Source of the DNA: an uncultured Collinsella sp.
GTDB lineage: Bacteria > Actinomycetota > Coriobacteriia > Coriobacteriales > Coriobacteriaceae
DNA length: 32,198 nt
NCBI GenBank assembly: GCA_902496335.1
Contig: CABVAO010000018.1
Location: 1-32,198 of the forward strand
Reading direction: 5' to 3'
Below are positions 1 through 7,640 of the stretch, in pieces (within the stretch, counting starts at the first letter, position 1; each line of letters starts with the position of its first letter). The position numbers and the translations under genes are program-made. The notes below the pieces were generated by a model. That model was given only the letters and a program-made list of their open reading frames with translations. It made no database searches and was not told the origin of the DNA.

Positions 1-454
1 CCAGGCCGCAGCCCGAGCCGATGATTTTCTTGGGATCGTAGCCGGTCAGGTGCCACAGCTCGGTGCACACGACGTCGCAGGGGTTGGAGATGCTCACGAA
101 GATGCCGTCAAAGCCGGCGTCGACGATGCGCTTGGCAAAGGTGCGGGCGGCGTCGGTGGTAAAGAACAGCTCGCCGTCGCGGTTGCCGGCGGCCAGCGCG
201 ACCTTGCCGGCGGCGTTGACGATGACGTCGCAGCAGGCAAGTTCCTCGTAGTGGTCGTAGCAGTTGACGATCTTGGTGTTGTACGGGACAAACGAAAGGG
301 AGTCGCGTAGGTCCTGGACCTCGGACGTCACCTTGGCCTCGTTGATATCGCACAGGTACAGCTCATCGGCAATGCCCTGCATGAGCAGACTGTTGGCAAC
401 ATGTGCTCCTACGTGGCCCTGGCCGACCACACCGATCTTACGCGTTTGGTACAT
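1..454 (-). CDS. L-lactate / L-2-hydroxyacid dehydrogenase, 3' part cut off by the window edge
   Basis: NAD-dependent cytosolic enzyme of the LDH/MDH superfamily, reducing pyruvate or a related 2-oxo acid and so regenerating NAD+ in fermentation. About 151 N-terminal residues are visible. They start with a Rossmann nucleotide-binding loop (VGQGHVGAHVAN), then CDINEAK at the end of the second strand, AAGK in the fourth strand and SNPCDVV before the substrate region. The visible part stops at IIGSGCGL, just before the expected LDxxR and catalytic His. The start at 454 is supported by AAAGGAT about 7 nt upstream. The start codon lies inside a 12-bp palindrome (450-461). The family is clear, but lactate versus branched 2-hydroxyacid specificity cannot be decided because the substrate-determining residues lie outside the window. 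Confidence 0.85.
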   Translation of the reverse strand, partial: MYQTRKIGVVGQGHVGAHVANSLLMQGIADELYLCDINEAKVTSEVQDLRDSLSFVPYNTKIVNCYDHYEELACCDVIVNAAGKVALAAGNRDGELFFTTDAARTFAKRIVDAGFDGIFVSISNPCDVVCTELWHLTGYDPKKIIGSGCGL

Positions 455-491
455 ATATGTATCCTTTCGGCCGAGTTTTTCGCGTCGAACC

Positions 492-497
492 ATTGTA
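492..497 (-). promoter_or_regulatory. putative -10 box of the lactate dehydrogenase gene
   Basis: TACAAT on the minus strand lies 38 nt upstream of the dehydrogenase start codon. No good -35 hexamer is present at 16-18 nt, so this is only a candidate. No Rex-like palindrome (TTGTGAA-N4-TTCACAA), which often controls fermentative dehydrogenases, was seen here. Confidence 0.35.
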
Positions 498-630
498 GCG
501 TCCTGCTGCCACTTTGCTAGGCTAAAGCGCCATAGATTTTTGGGCATGCCTTAATCTCTACTTTTGGAGTGATTTGGGCCGCTGACGGCATCGCTGGGCG
601 ATATGCTCGCGCGGATGGGGCCGCTCGTTG

Positions 631-636
631 TACCAT
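631..636 (+). promoter_or_regulatory. putative -10 box of metA (TACCAT)
   Basis: TACCAT lies 28 nt upstream of the metA start codon. The surrounding GTACCATAGCT recurs exactly upstream of the P-type ATPase gene (29092-29102), and GTACCAT recurs upstream of glmM (14774-14780). No convincing -35 partner is present. The remaining bases between the dehydrogenase and metA show no SAM riboswitch or T-box. Confidence 0.3.
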
Positions 637-664
637 AGCTGCAACTGACTCGTAAGGAGCATCC

Positions 665-1591
665 ATGCCCATTCGCATCCCCGACGCCCTCCCTGCCGCC
701 GCGCAGCTCGAGAGCGAGAACATCTTTGTCATGACCGAGTACCGCGCGCTGCACCAAGACATCCGTCCGCTGCGCGTGCTCATCCTCAACCTCATGCCCA
801 CCAAGATCGCCACCGAGACGCAGATCATGCGCAAGCTCTCCAACACGCCGCTGCAGGTGGAGGTGGACCTGCTGCGCACGAAAACGCACGAGGCCACGCA
901 CGTGAGCGCCGGCCACCTGGAGACGTTCTATCGCACGTTCGACGACATCCGCGACATCCACTACGACGGCCTGATCATCACGGGCGCGCCGGTGGAGCAG
1001 ATGCCGTTCGAGGAGGTCGATTACTGGCCCGAGCTCTGCCAGATCATGGATTGGTCCACCACGCACGTGCACTCTACGCTGCACATTTGTTGGGGCGCGC
1101 AGGCCGGCCTGTACCATCATTACGGCATCCAGAAGTACGACCTGCCGGCAAAGGCGAGCGGCGTGTTCGAGCATTATCTGGTGAAGCCGCAAAGCCCGCT
1201 GGTCCGCGGCTTTGACGACCGCTTCTATGCCGTACATTCGCGCAACACCGACGTGCGCCGCGAGGACGTGGAGGCCGAGCCGCAGCTTGAGGTCGTGGCC
1301 GTGTCCGACGAGGTGGGCCTGTACATCGTCAAGTCGACCGACAGCCGTCGCTTCTTTGTCTTTGGCCATCCCGAGTACGACACCGATACGCTGCGCCTGG
1401 AGTACGAGCGCGACGTGAAGCGCGGCCTCAACCCTCAGGTGCCGGCGCATTACTTCCCGGGCGACGACCCCTCCGCCGATCCGCGCAACGTCTGGCGCAG
1501 CCAAGCTCAGCTGTTCTACACCAACTGGCTCAACTACTACGTCTACCAGACCACGCCCTACGACCTGGCCCGCGCCGGCGAGGAGCACTAG
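665..1591 (+). CDS. metA: homoserine O-acetyltransferase, MetA family
   Basis: Acylates the hydroxyl of L-homoserine, the committed step of methionine synthesis, in the cytosol. At 308 aa it has almost the length of E. coli MetA and aligns without gaps at the catalytic positions: nucleophile Cys142 (ICWGAQAGLYHHYG), His235 and Glu237 (FGHPEYD). The residue that discriminates acyl-CoA donors is Glu111 (ITGAPVEQ). In this family Glu111 goes with acetyl-CoA and Gly111 with succinyl-CoA, so the product is predicted to be O-acetylhomoserine despite the common metA 'succinyltransferase' label. The start is supported by AAGGAG 5 nt upstream. The gene stands alone and converges with the folate cyclo-ligase gene. 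No other methionine gene is nearby. Confidence 0.93.
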   Translation: MPIRIPDALPAAAQLESENIFVMTEYRALHQDIRPLRVLILNLMPTKIATETQIMRKLSNTPLQVEVDLLRTKTHEATHVSAGHLETFYRTFDDIRDIHYDGLIITGAPVEQMPFEEVDYWPELCQIMDWSTTHVHSTLHICWGAQAGLYHHYGIQKYDLPAKASGVFEHYLVKPQSPLVRGFDDRFYAVHSRNTDVRREDVEAEPQLEVVAVSDEVGLYIVKSTDSRRFFVFGHPEYDTDTLRLEYERDVKRGLNPQVPAHYFPGDDPSADPRNVWRSQAQLFYTNWLNYYVYQTTPYDLARAGEEH

Positions 1592-1633
1592 GCTGCGATG
1601 GTACTGCTGTAGCCGTGGCTGATATGGCGGCGA

Positions 1634-2230
1634 TTAGGCGCTGATGATGTGGGGTAGCGGCAGGTCGTGAGCGTCGGTGGGAACGCGGTCGACACGCTGC
1701 TCGTCAAAGGCGATGCCGATGATTTGGCATGCGGGCGAGAGCATGGGCAGATAGCGGTCATAGCAACCGCCGCCGTAGCCCAGGCGCGCTCCGGTTTGGT
1801 CGAAGGCCACGAGCGGCACAACAATCATGTCGAGAGCCTCGGCAGGCACGATGGGGAAGCGGTCGCTGTCGATGTCCGTGGCCGCAAAGGCCCGCGTAGG
1901 GTGGGCGATAAACGGAGCCGCGGACGCATCGTCGGCGGCAACTGCCCGCATACACATGCGCTGGCCACAAGCTGCGGCATCAATTGCCGAGAGCATGCAC
2001 GGATAGGCTACGCGCCAGCCGCGCACGGCGGCCGCAGCGGCAAACGCGGCAGGGTCTGCCTCGGAACCCATCGCGGCATAGACGGCAACGATGCGCGGCG
2101 CCGCGGCATCCAAGCGGCCCAGCAGCTCAACCAGCCGCGCACAGATATCAGCAGACTTTGCCGCCCGTACATCCAAATCGAGATTGTCGCGCCGAGCAAT
2201 CATTGCCCGCCGCAACTCAGCCTTGTCCAT
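1634..2230 (-). CDS. 5-formyltetrahydrofolate cyclo-ligase
   Basis: ATP-dependent conversion of 5-formyl-THF (folinate) to 5,10-methenyl-THF, a salvage step of one-carbon metabolism (MTHFS/YgfA family). The 198-aa product has the family's C-terminal signature: the glycine-rich phosphate-binding RLGYGGGCYDRYL (about 142-154) followed by the conserved VDRVPTDAHDLPL near the C-terminus. The N-terminal MDKAELRRAMIARRD matches the usual basic first helix. The start at 2230 was chosen over an in-frame ATG at 2257 because AGAGGAGG lies 6 nt upstream of it. A 9-bp palindrome (2251-2281) lies directly upstream in the mRNA leader. The gene converges with metA, with only 42 bp between the stop codons. 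Confidence 0.9.
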   Translation of the reverse strand: MDKAELRRAMIARRDNLDLDVRAAKSADICARLVELLGRLDAAAPRIVAVYAAMGSEADPAAFAAAAAVRGWRVAYPCMLSAIDAAACGQRMCMRAVAADDASAAPFIAHPTRAFAATDIDSDRFPIVPAEALDMIVVPLVAFDQTGARLGYGGGCYDRYLPMLSPACQIIGIAFDEQRVDRVPTDAHDLPLPHIISA

Positions 2231-2250
2231 CCCAGCCTCCTCTAGCAAAC

Positions 2251-2281
2251 CTGCCAAAAAGGGACAGGTTTATTTTGGCAG
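2251..2281. repeat. 9-bp inverted repeat upstream of the folate cyclo-ligase gene
   Basis: CTGCCAAAA at 2251-2259 and TTTTGGCAG at 2273-2281 are perfect reverse complements separated by 13 nt. On the minus strand the hairpin would lie about 20 nt before the cyclo-ligase start codon. It has no T-run in the right place to be a terminator. It may be the left part of a larger intergenic element extending to about 2450. Confidence 0.6.
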
Positions 2282-2338
2282 GTTTTATCTGGGCAAACAC
2301 CCAAATCACCACACAAACCATCGCAAAGGGGGCAGTTC

Positions 2339-2401
2339 ATGGACACCTTCGTGGGTTTTGACGAAGAGCGGGTGTTCGTGGTGGTTTGTCTCGATCTGTA
2401 A
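2339..2401 (+). CDS. possible 20-codon small ORF in a palindromic intergenic element
   Basis: ATG at 2339 follows AAAGGGGG by 6 nt and opens a 20-codon frame. It reads MDTFVGFDEERVFVVVCLDL and stops with TAA at 2401. The C-terminal third is hydrophobic. The stop codon lies inside the left arm of the inverted repeat at 2385-2447. Nothing in it identifies a function. It could be a genuine small peptide or a chance frame in a repeated element. Codon conservation between copies of the element in related genomes would decide. Confidence 0.25.
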   Translation: MDTFVGFDEERVFVVVCLDL

Positions 2402-2447
2402 CAGTAACTCGGCAAAATCGGACCTAGATGTTACAGATTGAGACAAA
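2385..2447. repeat. 19-bp inverted repeat between cyclo-ligase and M16 protease genes
   Basis: The arms 2385-2403 and 2429-2447 (TTTGTCTCGATCTGTAACA and its reverse complement) match at 18 of 19 positions. The one difference gives a G-U pair in one of the two transcripts. The 25-nt loop is moderately A+T-rich. No T-run follows on either strand, so a simple Rho-independent terminator is unlikely, although the element sits where a terminator for the minus-strand protease gene is expected. Confidence 0.7.
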
Positions 2448-2468
2448 TCGTCCGGGGGCGCGGTGAGG

Positions 2469-5400
2469 TTAGCCCATCAGGTCGATGACGTTAAAGCCGG
2501 CGCTGCTCTTGGCGATGACGTCGCGGCCGCCAAAGACGCAGGTGGGTGACTCGGCTGCGATGCGCGTTACGTCGGCGCCGAGCGAGCGAAGCTCACCGGG
2601 CGTGGCGGCGAGCATCTGGGCGCGGCGCTCCTCGCGCGCATGCGGATCGAGCCCGGCCAGGTAGGTCGTGTTGCGGCGCTTGGTGAGCGCGTACGGCTTC
2701 ACCGGCGCGTCCATGCCGCTCACGCAGCTCACGATAAAGCCCTCAAAGGCGGCCTCGTCGGGATCAAAGCTGCCGAGCCATTCGCCCGCGCGCGCCACGC
2801 GCTCAATCGAGGGGTCGATTGCCGGGTCGCGGTAGGTGTAGAACGCCGCCTGACGCTCGCCGGCCGCGCGGAATCCGCAGCCGTACGCGCCGCCCTTAAC
2901 GCGGATCTCGTTCCACAGATAGTCGTAGGAGAGCGCGTTGGCGGCAACCGCCCAGGCGCCCGTCACGTCGATGCCCAAGCGACGCGGGTCGCACGCGCTT
3001 GCCGCAAAACAGATGTCGCTGGGGATGACAAAGGCCTCGTGGCGGTCGCACGGCGTCGGCACCACGAGCGCGTTGCGGCCGGCATCGGCGCCGTCGCCAG
3101 CGCCCAGCTCCAGGTCGCCCGCGGCGGCCCAGTATGCGTTAAAGTCCTCGTCGCTGCCGGTAAAGCTCGCCAGGCAGCCATCGGCCACAAAGATGCGGCC
3201 TGCCAGCTCGGCAAGCTTGGTACGCAACCCGTTCACGCGCTCGTCAAAGTGGTCGAGCAGGTCGCGCAGGAACAGATAGAAGTCCACGCCCGAAAGCTGC
3301 TCGCGCACCACGGCCGAAGGCGAGCTGTAGCTCATCGCGCGACCGAGCGCCGCCGAGTGGCCGTTGTTGATAAAGCCCTGCTCAAGCCCAATGCGAATCT
3401 GTGTGAGCACGTCGCGCACGCGGTCGGCGTCGGCATCTGCCAAAAGCGTGCTCGACCATACCTCGCGCGGCAGACTCGCCAGCGCATCGATCTTCTCGGA
3501 CAGGGTGCCGGCGCTCACCAGCAGGTAGGGGCGCACGCCGTCCACTTCGGGCTGCGTCATGACCTCGGTCGTAAAGCTCAAAAAGCCGAGCTTGCCAGCG
3601 AGCAAGTTGTCGAGTTCCTCGGCCGAGTGCTCGCGCGTGGGCAGCTGCTTAAGCAGGCGGCAGAGCAGTGTCACATAGGGCAGGTCCTCAAACGCGACGC
3701 AGTTCAGGTCGAAATACTGCATGGCGTAGGCCAGACGGTTGGTGGGGATGCCGTGGCGCAGGCAGGGGATGGGCACGGTCGTGTCCACGATCAGTGGCGG
3801 CTCGGGGCGCGCCTCGCCAATGTCGGACACGCGCAGGCGCGGCAGCGTGGCCTTGGCCTCGGGTGTGTCTTCCGCCTCCTGCGCGGCACGCAGCGCGGCC
3901 GTGCGCTCGACCACGTCGGTCAGCTCGGCATCGGTCATGGCATCGCGCTTGGCTGCCAGCTCGGCGGCCTCGGCACCCTCCGAACCCTCGGCGGCGTCCA
4001 CCGGCACCAGCTCGACCAGTGCCATGTGGTCGTTTTCCAGCACCAGCTCGCGCAGCAGGTCCTCAAAATAGCTGCCGTCCAGCTCGCTACGCAGCTCCTC
4101 GTACACCGGGCCGTACTTGAGCGCCAGCGTCGCGGCGTCGTCATCGTAGAGCCAGGTGCTCAGCGCGTCGCACGCAATGGCCACGCCGTCGGCGATGCCA
4201 TAGTCACGCTGGCGCAGGTCGTACTCGTTGCTGCTGATGATGGCTTCCAGACGCTCGCGCGGAACTCCGTGCTCGCACAGGTCGCGGCAGGCGTCCTGGA
4301 ACACGCGACGCAGCTCGCGCGCCACACCGGGCTGTGCGTTTTGCAGCATGATGAGCTCGTAGGGCTGCAGGCTCTCGGCCGCGGTGTAGCTCACCACGTT
4401 GCCGCCCAGGCCGGCGGCCAGAATGGCCTTCTTAACCGGCGCTTCGTTGGAGCCCAGCAGCGCCTCGAACAGGATATCCGCCGCGATCGTGCGCTTGCGG
4501 TCGAGCGCGCTGCCCAGCACAAGGCCCAGGCCCACCAGGGCGTTCTCGGGTGTGGTGGCCATCTCGATGCGCTTGTACTCGCAGGTCACGGGCGCCTGCG
4601 CGTCCAACGGATTGGGCGCCAGCGTGGACGGGTCCTCGCCGGCGGCAACGGCAGCGTCCATGCGGCGGCTCGCGGCACTCGGCTGCGACAGATAGCGCTC
4701 GTCCAAAAAGGCCAGTGCGCGGTCCACGTCCAGGTCGCCGTAGAGCGTGATGTAGGAGTTGGAGGGATTGTAGTGTCGCGCGTGCGTGTCCAGGAACTGC
4801 TCGTAGGTGAGCGCGGGAATCGCGCGCGGGTCGCCGCCGCTCTCGTGCGCATAGGCGGTGTCGGGATAGAGCGCGGCGTTGACGGCATCGTCCAGCACGC
4901 TCATGGGGTCGGACAGCGCGCCCTTCATCTCGTTGAACACCACGCCGTTATAACGCAGCGTGCCCTCGTGCAGGCTCGCGGCGCTGCTGTCGCCGTCGCC
5001 CTCCGGCAGGTCCAGTTCGTAGTGCCAGCCCTCCTGCTCAAAAATGGTGGGCTTGGTATAGATGGCCGGGTTGAACACCGCGTCCAGGTACACGTCCATC
5101 AGGTTGTACAGATCCTGCTCGTTGGTGGTGGCAACGGGGTAGATGGTCTTGTCGGGGTAGGTCATGGCGTTGAGGAACGTCTGCATGGAGCTCTTGATCA
5201 GGTCGACAAACGGCTCCTTGACGGGAAACTTGGCCGATCCGCACAGCACCGAGTGCTCAAGAATATGGAACACGCCGGTGGAATCGGCCGGCGGCGTCTT
5301 AAAGCCAATGGCAAAGGCCTTGTTCTCGTCGTCGCACGCCAGGTACAGCAGGCGAGCGCCCGAGGCAGTGTGTCGCAGCACGTAAGCGTCCGAGTCGAGC

Positions 5401-5504
5401 TCGGGCACGGTCTCGCGGCGCTCGACGGCAAAGCCGTGGCAGGTAGTGCCGGGCACCAGCAGTGCAGCGGCTGCGGCGCGCGGGTCGGTTGAGGTGGTGG
5501 GCAT
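2469..5504 (-). CDS. M16C zinc metallopeptidase, PreP/Cym1-type presequence protease
   Basis: A 1011-aa, two-halved clamshell peptidase that degrades unstructured peptides, probably cytosolic as there is no signal peptide. The inverted zinc motif is HILEH (His80, Glu83, His84), and the distal zinc ligand is Glu192 in GVVFNEMKGALSDP, which matches the PreP subfamily signature. Substrate-contact residues in the C-terminal half appear as VKGGAYGCGF. The length fits PreP (about 970-1020 aa) rather than the 400-aa processing-peptidase type. The start at 5504 is fixed by AAAGGAG 7 nt upstream. An in-frame upstream ATG at 5711 was rejected because the 69 extra residues are basic, low in family similarity and lack a ribosome-binding site. 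The physiological substrate in bacteria is not known. Confidence 0.9.
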   Translation of the reverse strand: MPTTSTDPRAAAAALLVPGTTCHGFAVERRETVPELDSDAYVLRHTASGARLLYLACDDENKAFAIGFKTPPADSTGVFHILEHSVLCGSAKFPVKEPFVDLIKSSMQTFLNAMTYPDKTIYPVATTNEQDLYNLMDVYLDAVFNPAIYTKPTIFEQEGWHYELDLPEGDGDSSAASLHEGTLRYNGVVFNEMKGALSDPMSVLDDAVNAALYPDTAYAHESGGDPRAIPALTYEQFLDTHARHYNPSNSYITLYGDLDVDRALAFLDERYLSQPSAASRRMDAAVAAGEDPSTLAPNPLDAQAPVTCEYKRIEMATTPENALVGLGLVLGSALDRKRTIAADILFEALLGSNEAPVKKAILAAGLGGNVVSYTAAESLQPYELIMLQNAQPGVARELRRVFQDACRDLCEHGVPRERLEAIISSNEYDLRQRDYGIADGVAIACDALSTWLYDDDAATLALKYGPVYEELRSELDGSYFEDLLRELVLENDHMALVELVPVDAAEGSEGAEAAELAAKRDAMTDAELTDVVERTAALRAAQEAEDTPEAKATLPRLRVSDIGEARPEPPLIVDTTVPIPCLRHGIPTNRLAYAMQYFDLNCVAFEDLPYVTLLCRLLKQLPTREHSAEELDNLLAGKLGFLSFTTEVMTQPEVDGVRPYLLVSAGTLSEKIDALASLPREVWSSTLLADADADRVRDVLTQIRIGLEQGFINNGHSAALGRAMSYSSPSAVVREQLSGVDFYLFLRDLLDHFDERVNGLRTKLAELAGRIFVADGCLASFTGSDEDFNAYWAAAGDLELGAGDGADAGRNALVVPTPCDRHEAFVIPSDICFAASACDPRRLGIDVTGAWAVAANALSYDYLWNEIRVKGGAYGCGFRAAGERQAAFYTYRDPAIDPSIERVARAGEWLGSFDPDEAAFEGFIVSCVSGMDAPVKPYALTKRRNTTYLAGLDPHAREERRAQMLAATPGELRSLGADVTRIAAESPTCVFGGRDVIAKSSAGFNVIDLMG

Positions 5505-5641
5505 ATGCAGTCTCCTTTGACGCCCCAGCGGGGGCGAATCGAGTCGAATCCACGAGAGTATACCCATATGGGGCCGCGGCTCTGCGGCGAACTGGAGACG
5601 ATGCCAGCGGATTGGGTAAAGGCCCCGCGTGCCCGCCGCGC

Positions 5642-5764
5642 GAGCGTGGAAACTTGGACGCCTATCGAATGAGAGTGGATTTTCGGACGGAATCAGCCTC
5701 AAAACGCCCAAATACCGTCCAAATATCCACCCTCATTTCCCGACCGTCCAAAATCCACGCTCAT
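5642..5764. repeat. four copies of a GAG(N)GTGGATTTTGGACGG motif in both orientations
   Basis: Related copies are seen at 5642-5660 (plus, variant GAGCGTGGAAACTTGGACG), 5669-5690 (plus, ATGAGAGTGGATTTTCGGAC and two more bases), 5714-5736 (minus) and 5743-5764 (minus). The two plus and two minus copies face each other around a centre near 5702, so the block is a degenerate palindrome. It lies between the start of the M16 protease gene (minus) and the AlbA_2 regulator gene (plus). It could be a regulator-binding block or an intergenic repeat family. The sequence shows no coding signal. Confidence 0.6.
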
Positions 5765-5778
5765 CCGCCGCCCGCACA

Positions 5779-5866
5779 TCTCTCATCTCTCATTCGTCAC
5801 GAATACGAGAGATAACAGAAAGACGAGAGATAAATATGAGAGATAACTGAGCAGCAAAGAGACAAG
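5779..5866. repeat. GAGAGATAA array, distal copy
   Basis: Three direct GAGAGATAA sites start at 5807, 5825 and 5838 (spacings 18 and 13 bp). They are preceded by inverted ATCTCTC sites and a 6+1+6 palindrome ATTCGT-C-ACGAAT at 5792-5804. The block repeats at 5948-6024 with the same site spacing. Between the two blocks, a small hairpin GGTATT-ATCTC-AATACC (5874-5890) carries another TTATCTC. The arrangement looks like a multi-site operator for a protein that binds cooperatively, and the adjacent AlbA_2/winged-helix regulator is the obvious candidate. Confidence 0.75.
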
Positions 5867-5947
5867 CAATCATGGTATTATCTCAATACCGATTGTTCTA
5901 CCAGCAAAAACATGTTTATATGAAACAGATGGCAGACATCTTATCTT

Positions 5948-6024
5948 TTATCTCTCACTCATCTCTAATATGAGAGATAACAGAAAGATGAGAGATAATT
6001 ACGAGAGATAACTGAGAGACGAAG
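5948..6024. repeat. GAGAGATAA array, proximal copy
   Basis: Three direct GAGAGATAA sites start at 5972, 5990 and 6003, again spaced 18 and 13 bp. They face an inverted TTATCTCTC at 5948-5956, and ATCTCT-N6-AGAGAT forms a palindrome across the first direct site. The last site ends 62 bp before the start codon of the AlbA_2 protein, a position where bound protein would block or overlap the promoter. The near identity with the 5779-5866 block suggests a duplicated operator. Confidence 0.75.
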
Positions 6025-6073
6025 GAAATTCATTCGCGGCATTCTTCGCAGAACCGAGCGAAAGGACGTGCAG

Positions 6074-7540
6074 ATGAACGAAAACGAACTGACCGGTCTG
6101 CTCGAGTCTTTAAGGCGCATGGGCTCGGACGATCTTAACGTCGAGGTCAAGGAGAGCGCCACAACGCTTTCCCGCGACGTATGGGAAACGGTCAGCGCTT
6201 TCGCAAACACCGCCGGCGGCATCATCGTGCTCGGAGTGAGCGAGCGCGCGGGTTTTGTCCCAGTTGCAAACTTTGAGACCGAGAAAGTGCTCAACCAATT
6301 CGTGGCGGGCATGGGTGATGCGGGCGGTCGCGGAAAGCTGGCCAATCCGCCCAAATACACCATTGAGCGCGTGGAGCTCCAGGGCACCGTGGTTCTGGTC
6401 ATCACGATTGAGGAGCTCGACCCGTCGAGCAAGCCTTGTTATGTCATAGAGCGGGGCGCTCAAGGTGGCAGCTACAAACGCATCGATGACAAAGATGTCC
6501 CGCTTTCGTCGACCGAGGTGCTCGCATTGGCGTCATACGGTCGAGCGACTCCGAGCGATCGCGACGCGGTGGCGGGCGCGGGCGCGGACGATCTCGACGA
6601 GGCGCTGGTCGACCGTACGATAGATCGGGCTTTCTCGTTGACGCCTCGGGCAATGCGCGGCGCGCCGGACAAACAAACGAAGCTGGAGCGCCTAAATTTC
6701 CTTGATTCCCAGGGCAATGTTACCAAGGCTGGACTCCTAGTTGCGGGCACCTACCCTCAGCAGTTTTATCCCAAGCTCTTTATCGACATGGCTGTCTATG
6801 CGGGGACCCGGAAAGGCACGGCGGGATCGCTGAGGTTCATGGACCGCACAATCTGTGAGGGAACGTTGGGCGAGATGATCTCGGATGCCGTCGCGGCCGT
6901 CGCCAAGAATTTGCGGCGAACCTCGACCGTCCAAGGCGTCTCGCGTGTCGACTCGCTGGAGATTCCCGAGGAGGTTCTGCGCGAGGCAATCGCCAACGCC
7001 GTAATCCATCGAGAATACGGGGATCGGTTCTGTGGACAATCGATTACCGTCGACGTCTTTGACGATCGTGTCGAGGTGACGAATCCTGGCGGCCTTTACG
7101 GGGGAAAGACTCGCGAGAACTTGTTTGACGGCAGCTCCCGATGCCGTAACGCGACGCTTGTGAAGCTCATGTCGATTGTCCCGCTGCCGGATGGCGCAGG
7201 TTCGCCGGCTGAGGGCAATGGCTCGGGCATCCCGATGATGATCGATGCCATGCGCGCGTATGGTCTGGCCGAGCCCCTGTTCTGCCCGGGATTCGATCGA
7301 TTCAAGGTCGTACTTTACCGTTCAAAGATCGAGCCGGTCGATCATGGCGGGGGCTTAATTGTGACGGCACTCAAACACTACGGCGAGCTGGGGACGCGCG
7401 AGCTGGCAGAGCACACAGGGCTCACAATTTCCCAGGTTAGGTCGCGCGTCAACGCGCTCATTGCTCAAGGCGAGCTTGAGCCCACGGCGCCGGCGACGAG
7501 CCGCAACCGCAAGTATCGACTGTCGGAGCGCGTGGGATAG
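6074..7540 (+). CDS. AlbA_2-domain ATP-binding transcriptional regulator-like protein
   Basis: A 488-aa protein with three modules. An N-terminal AlbA_2 (Schlafen AAA_4-type) putative nucleic-acid-binding domain spans about 20-135, with the signature EVKES...VWETVSAFANTAGGIIVLGV. A C-terminal HATPase_c_4 region spans about 304-415 (REAIANAVIHREYGD, NPGGLYGG, GNGSGIPMM). A winged-helix module spans about 428-486 (TRELAEHTGLTISQVRSRVNALIAQGELE). Proteins of this architecture are annotated as ATP-binding or DNA-binding regulators, and their targets are mostly unknown. ATG 6074 is preferred over GTG 6068 because AAAGGA ends 7 nt before it. The twin GAGAGATAA arrays directly upstream suggest autoregulation, which is an inference. 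The body has slightly lower G+C and less biased codons than the housekeeping genes, consistent with accessory status. Confidence 0.85.
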   Translation: MNENELTGLLESLRRMGSDDLNVEVKESATTLSRDVWETVSAFANTAGGIIVLGVSERAGFVPVANFETEKVLNQFVAGMGDAGGRGKLANPPKYTIERVELQGTVVLVITIEELDPSSKPCYVIERGAQGGSYKRIDDKDVPLSSTEVLALASYGRATPSDRDAVAGAGADDLDEALVDRTIDRAFSLTPRAMRGAPDKQTKLERLNFLDSQGNVTKAGLLVAGTYPQQFYPKLFIDMAVYAGTRKGTAGSLRFMDRTICEGTLGEMISDAVAAVAKNLRRTSTVQGVSRVDSLEIPEEVLREAIANAVIHREYGDRFCGQSITVDVFDDRVEVTNPGGLYGGKTRENLFDGSSRCRNATLVKLMSIVPLPDGAGSPAEGNGSGIPMMIDAMRAYGLAEPLFCPGFDRFKVVLYRSKIEPVDHGGGLIVTALKHYGELGTRELAEHTGLTISQVRSRVNALIAQGELEPTAPATSRNRKYRLSERVG

Positions 7541-7549
7541 ATGCGTTAG

Positions 7550-7590
7550 TGGACGAGGCGACCCAATAATCGACTCTCGATTGGCGTCCA
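7550..7590. repeat. imperfect hairpin downstream of the AlbA_2 gene
   Basis: TGGACG (7550-7555) pairs with CGTCCA (7585-7590), and an inner ATCGA-CTC-TCGAT hairpin sits in the loop. It starts 10 nt after the AlbA_2 stop codon but has no T-run, so a role as a terminator is doubtful. The 15-mer AATAATCGACTCTCG inside it recurs with one mismatch at 8281-8295, upstream of the HNH gene. Confidence 0.4.
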
Positions 7591-7640
7591 TTAAGGTAAA
7601 GCGGTTGTTGCCCAGTCGACGGTGATGCTAAAGACTCGGC

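Noticed and set aside
2640..5492. 950-codon open frame on the plus strand opposite the M16 protease
   Set aside because: It is the antisense shadow of a clear metallopeptidase with intact zinc motif and ribosome-binding site. The translation is Val/Ala/Gly/His-rich without any recognisable domain, as expected from third-position G+C bias.
5505..5711. 69-residue N-terminal extension of the M16 protease
   Set aside because: No ribosome-binding site at 5711. The segment is Arg/Pro-rich and unlike family members, whereas ATG 5504 has AAAGGAG at the right distance.
5807..6011. CRISPR-like array
   Set aside because: The repeats are only 9 bp with 4-9 bp between sites and the two blocks are near-identical, so there are no unique spacers and no cas genes. 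It is better read as an operator array.
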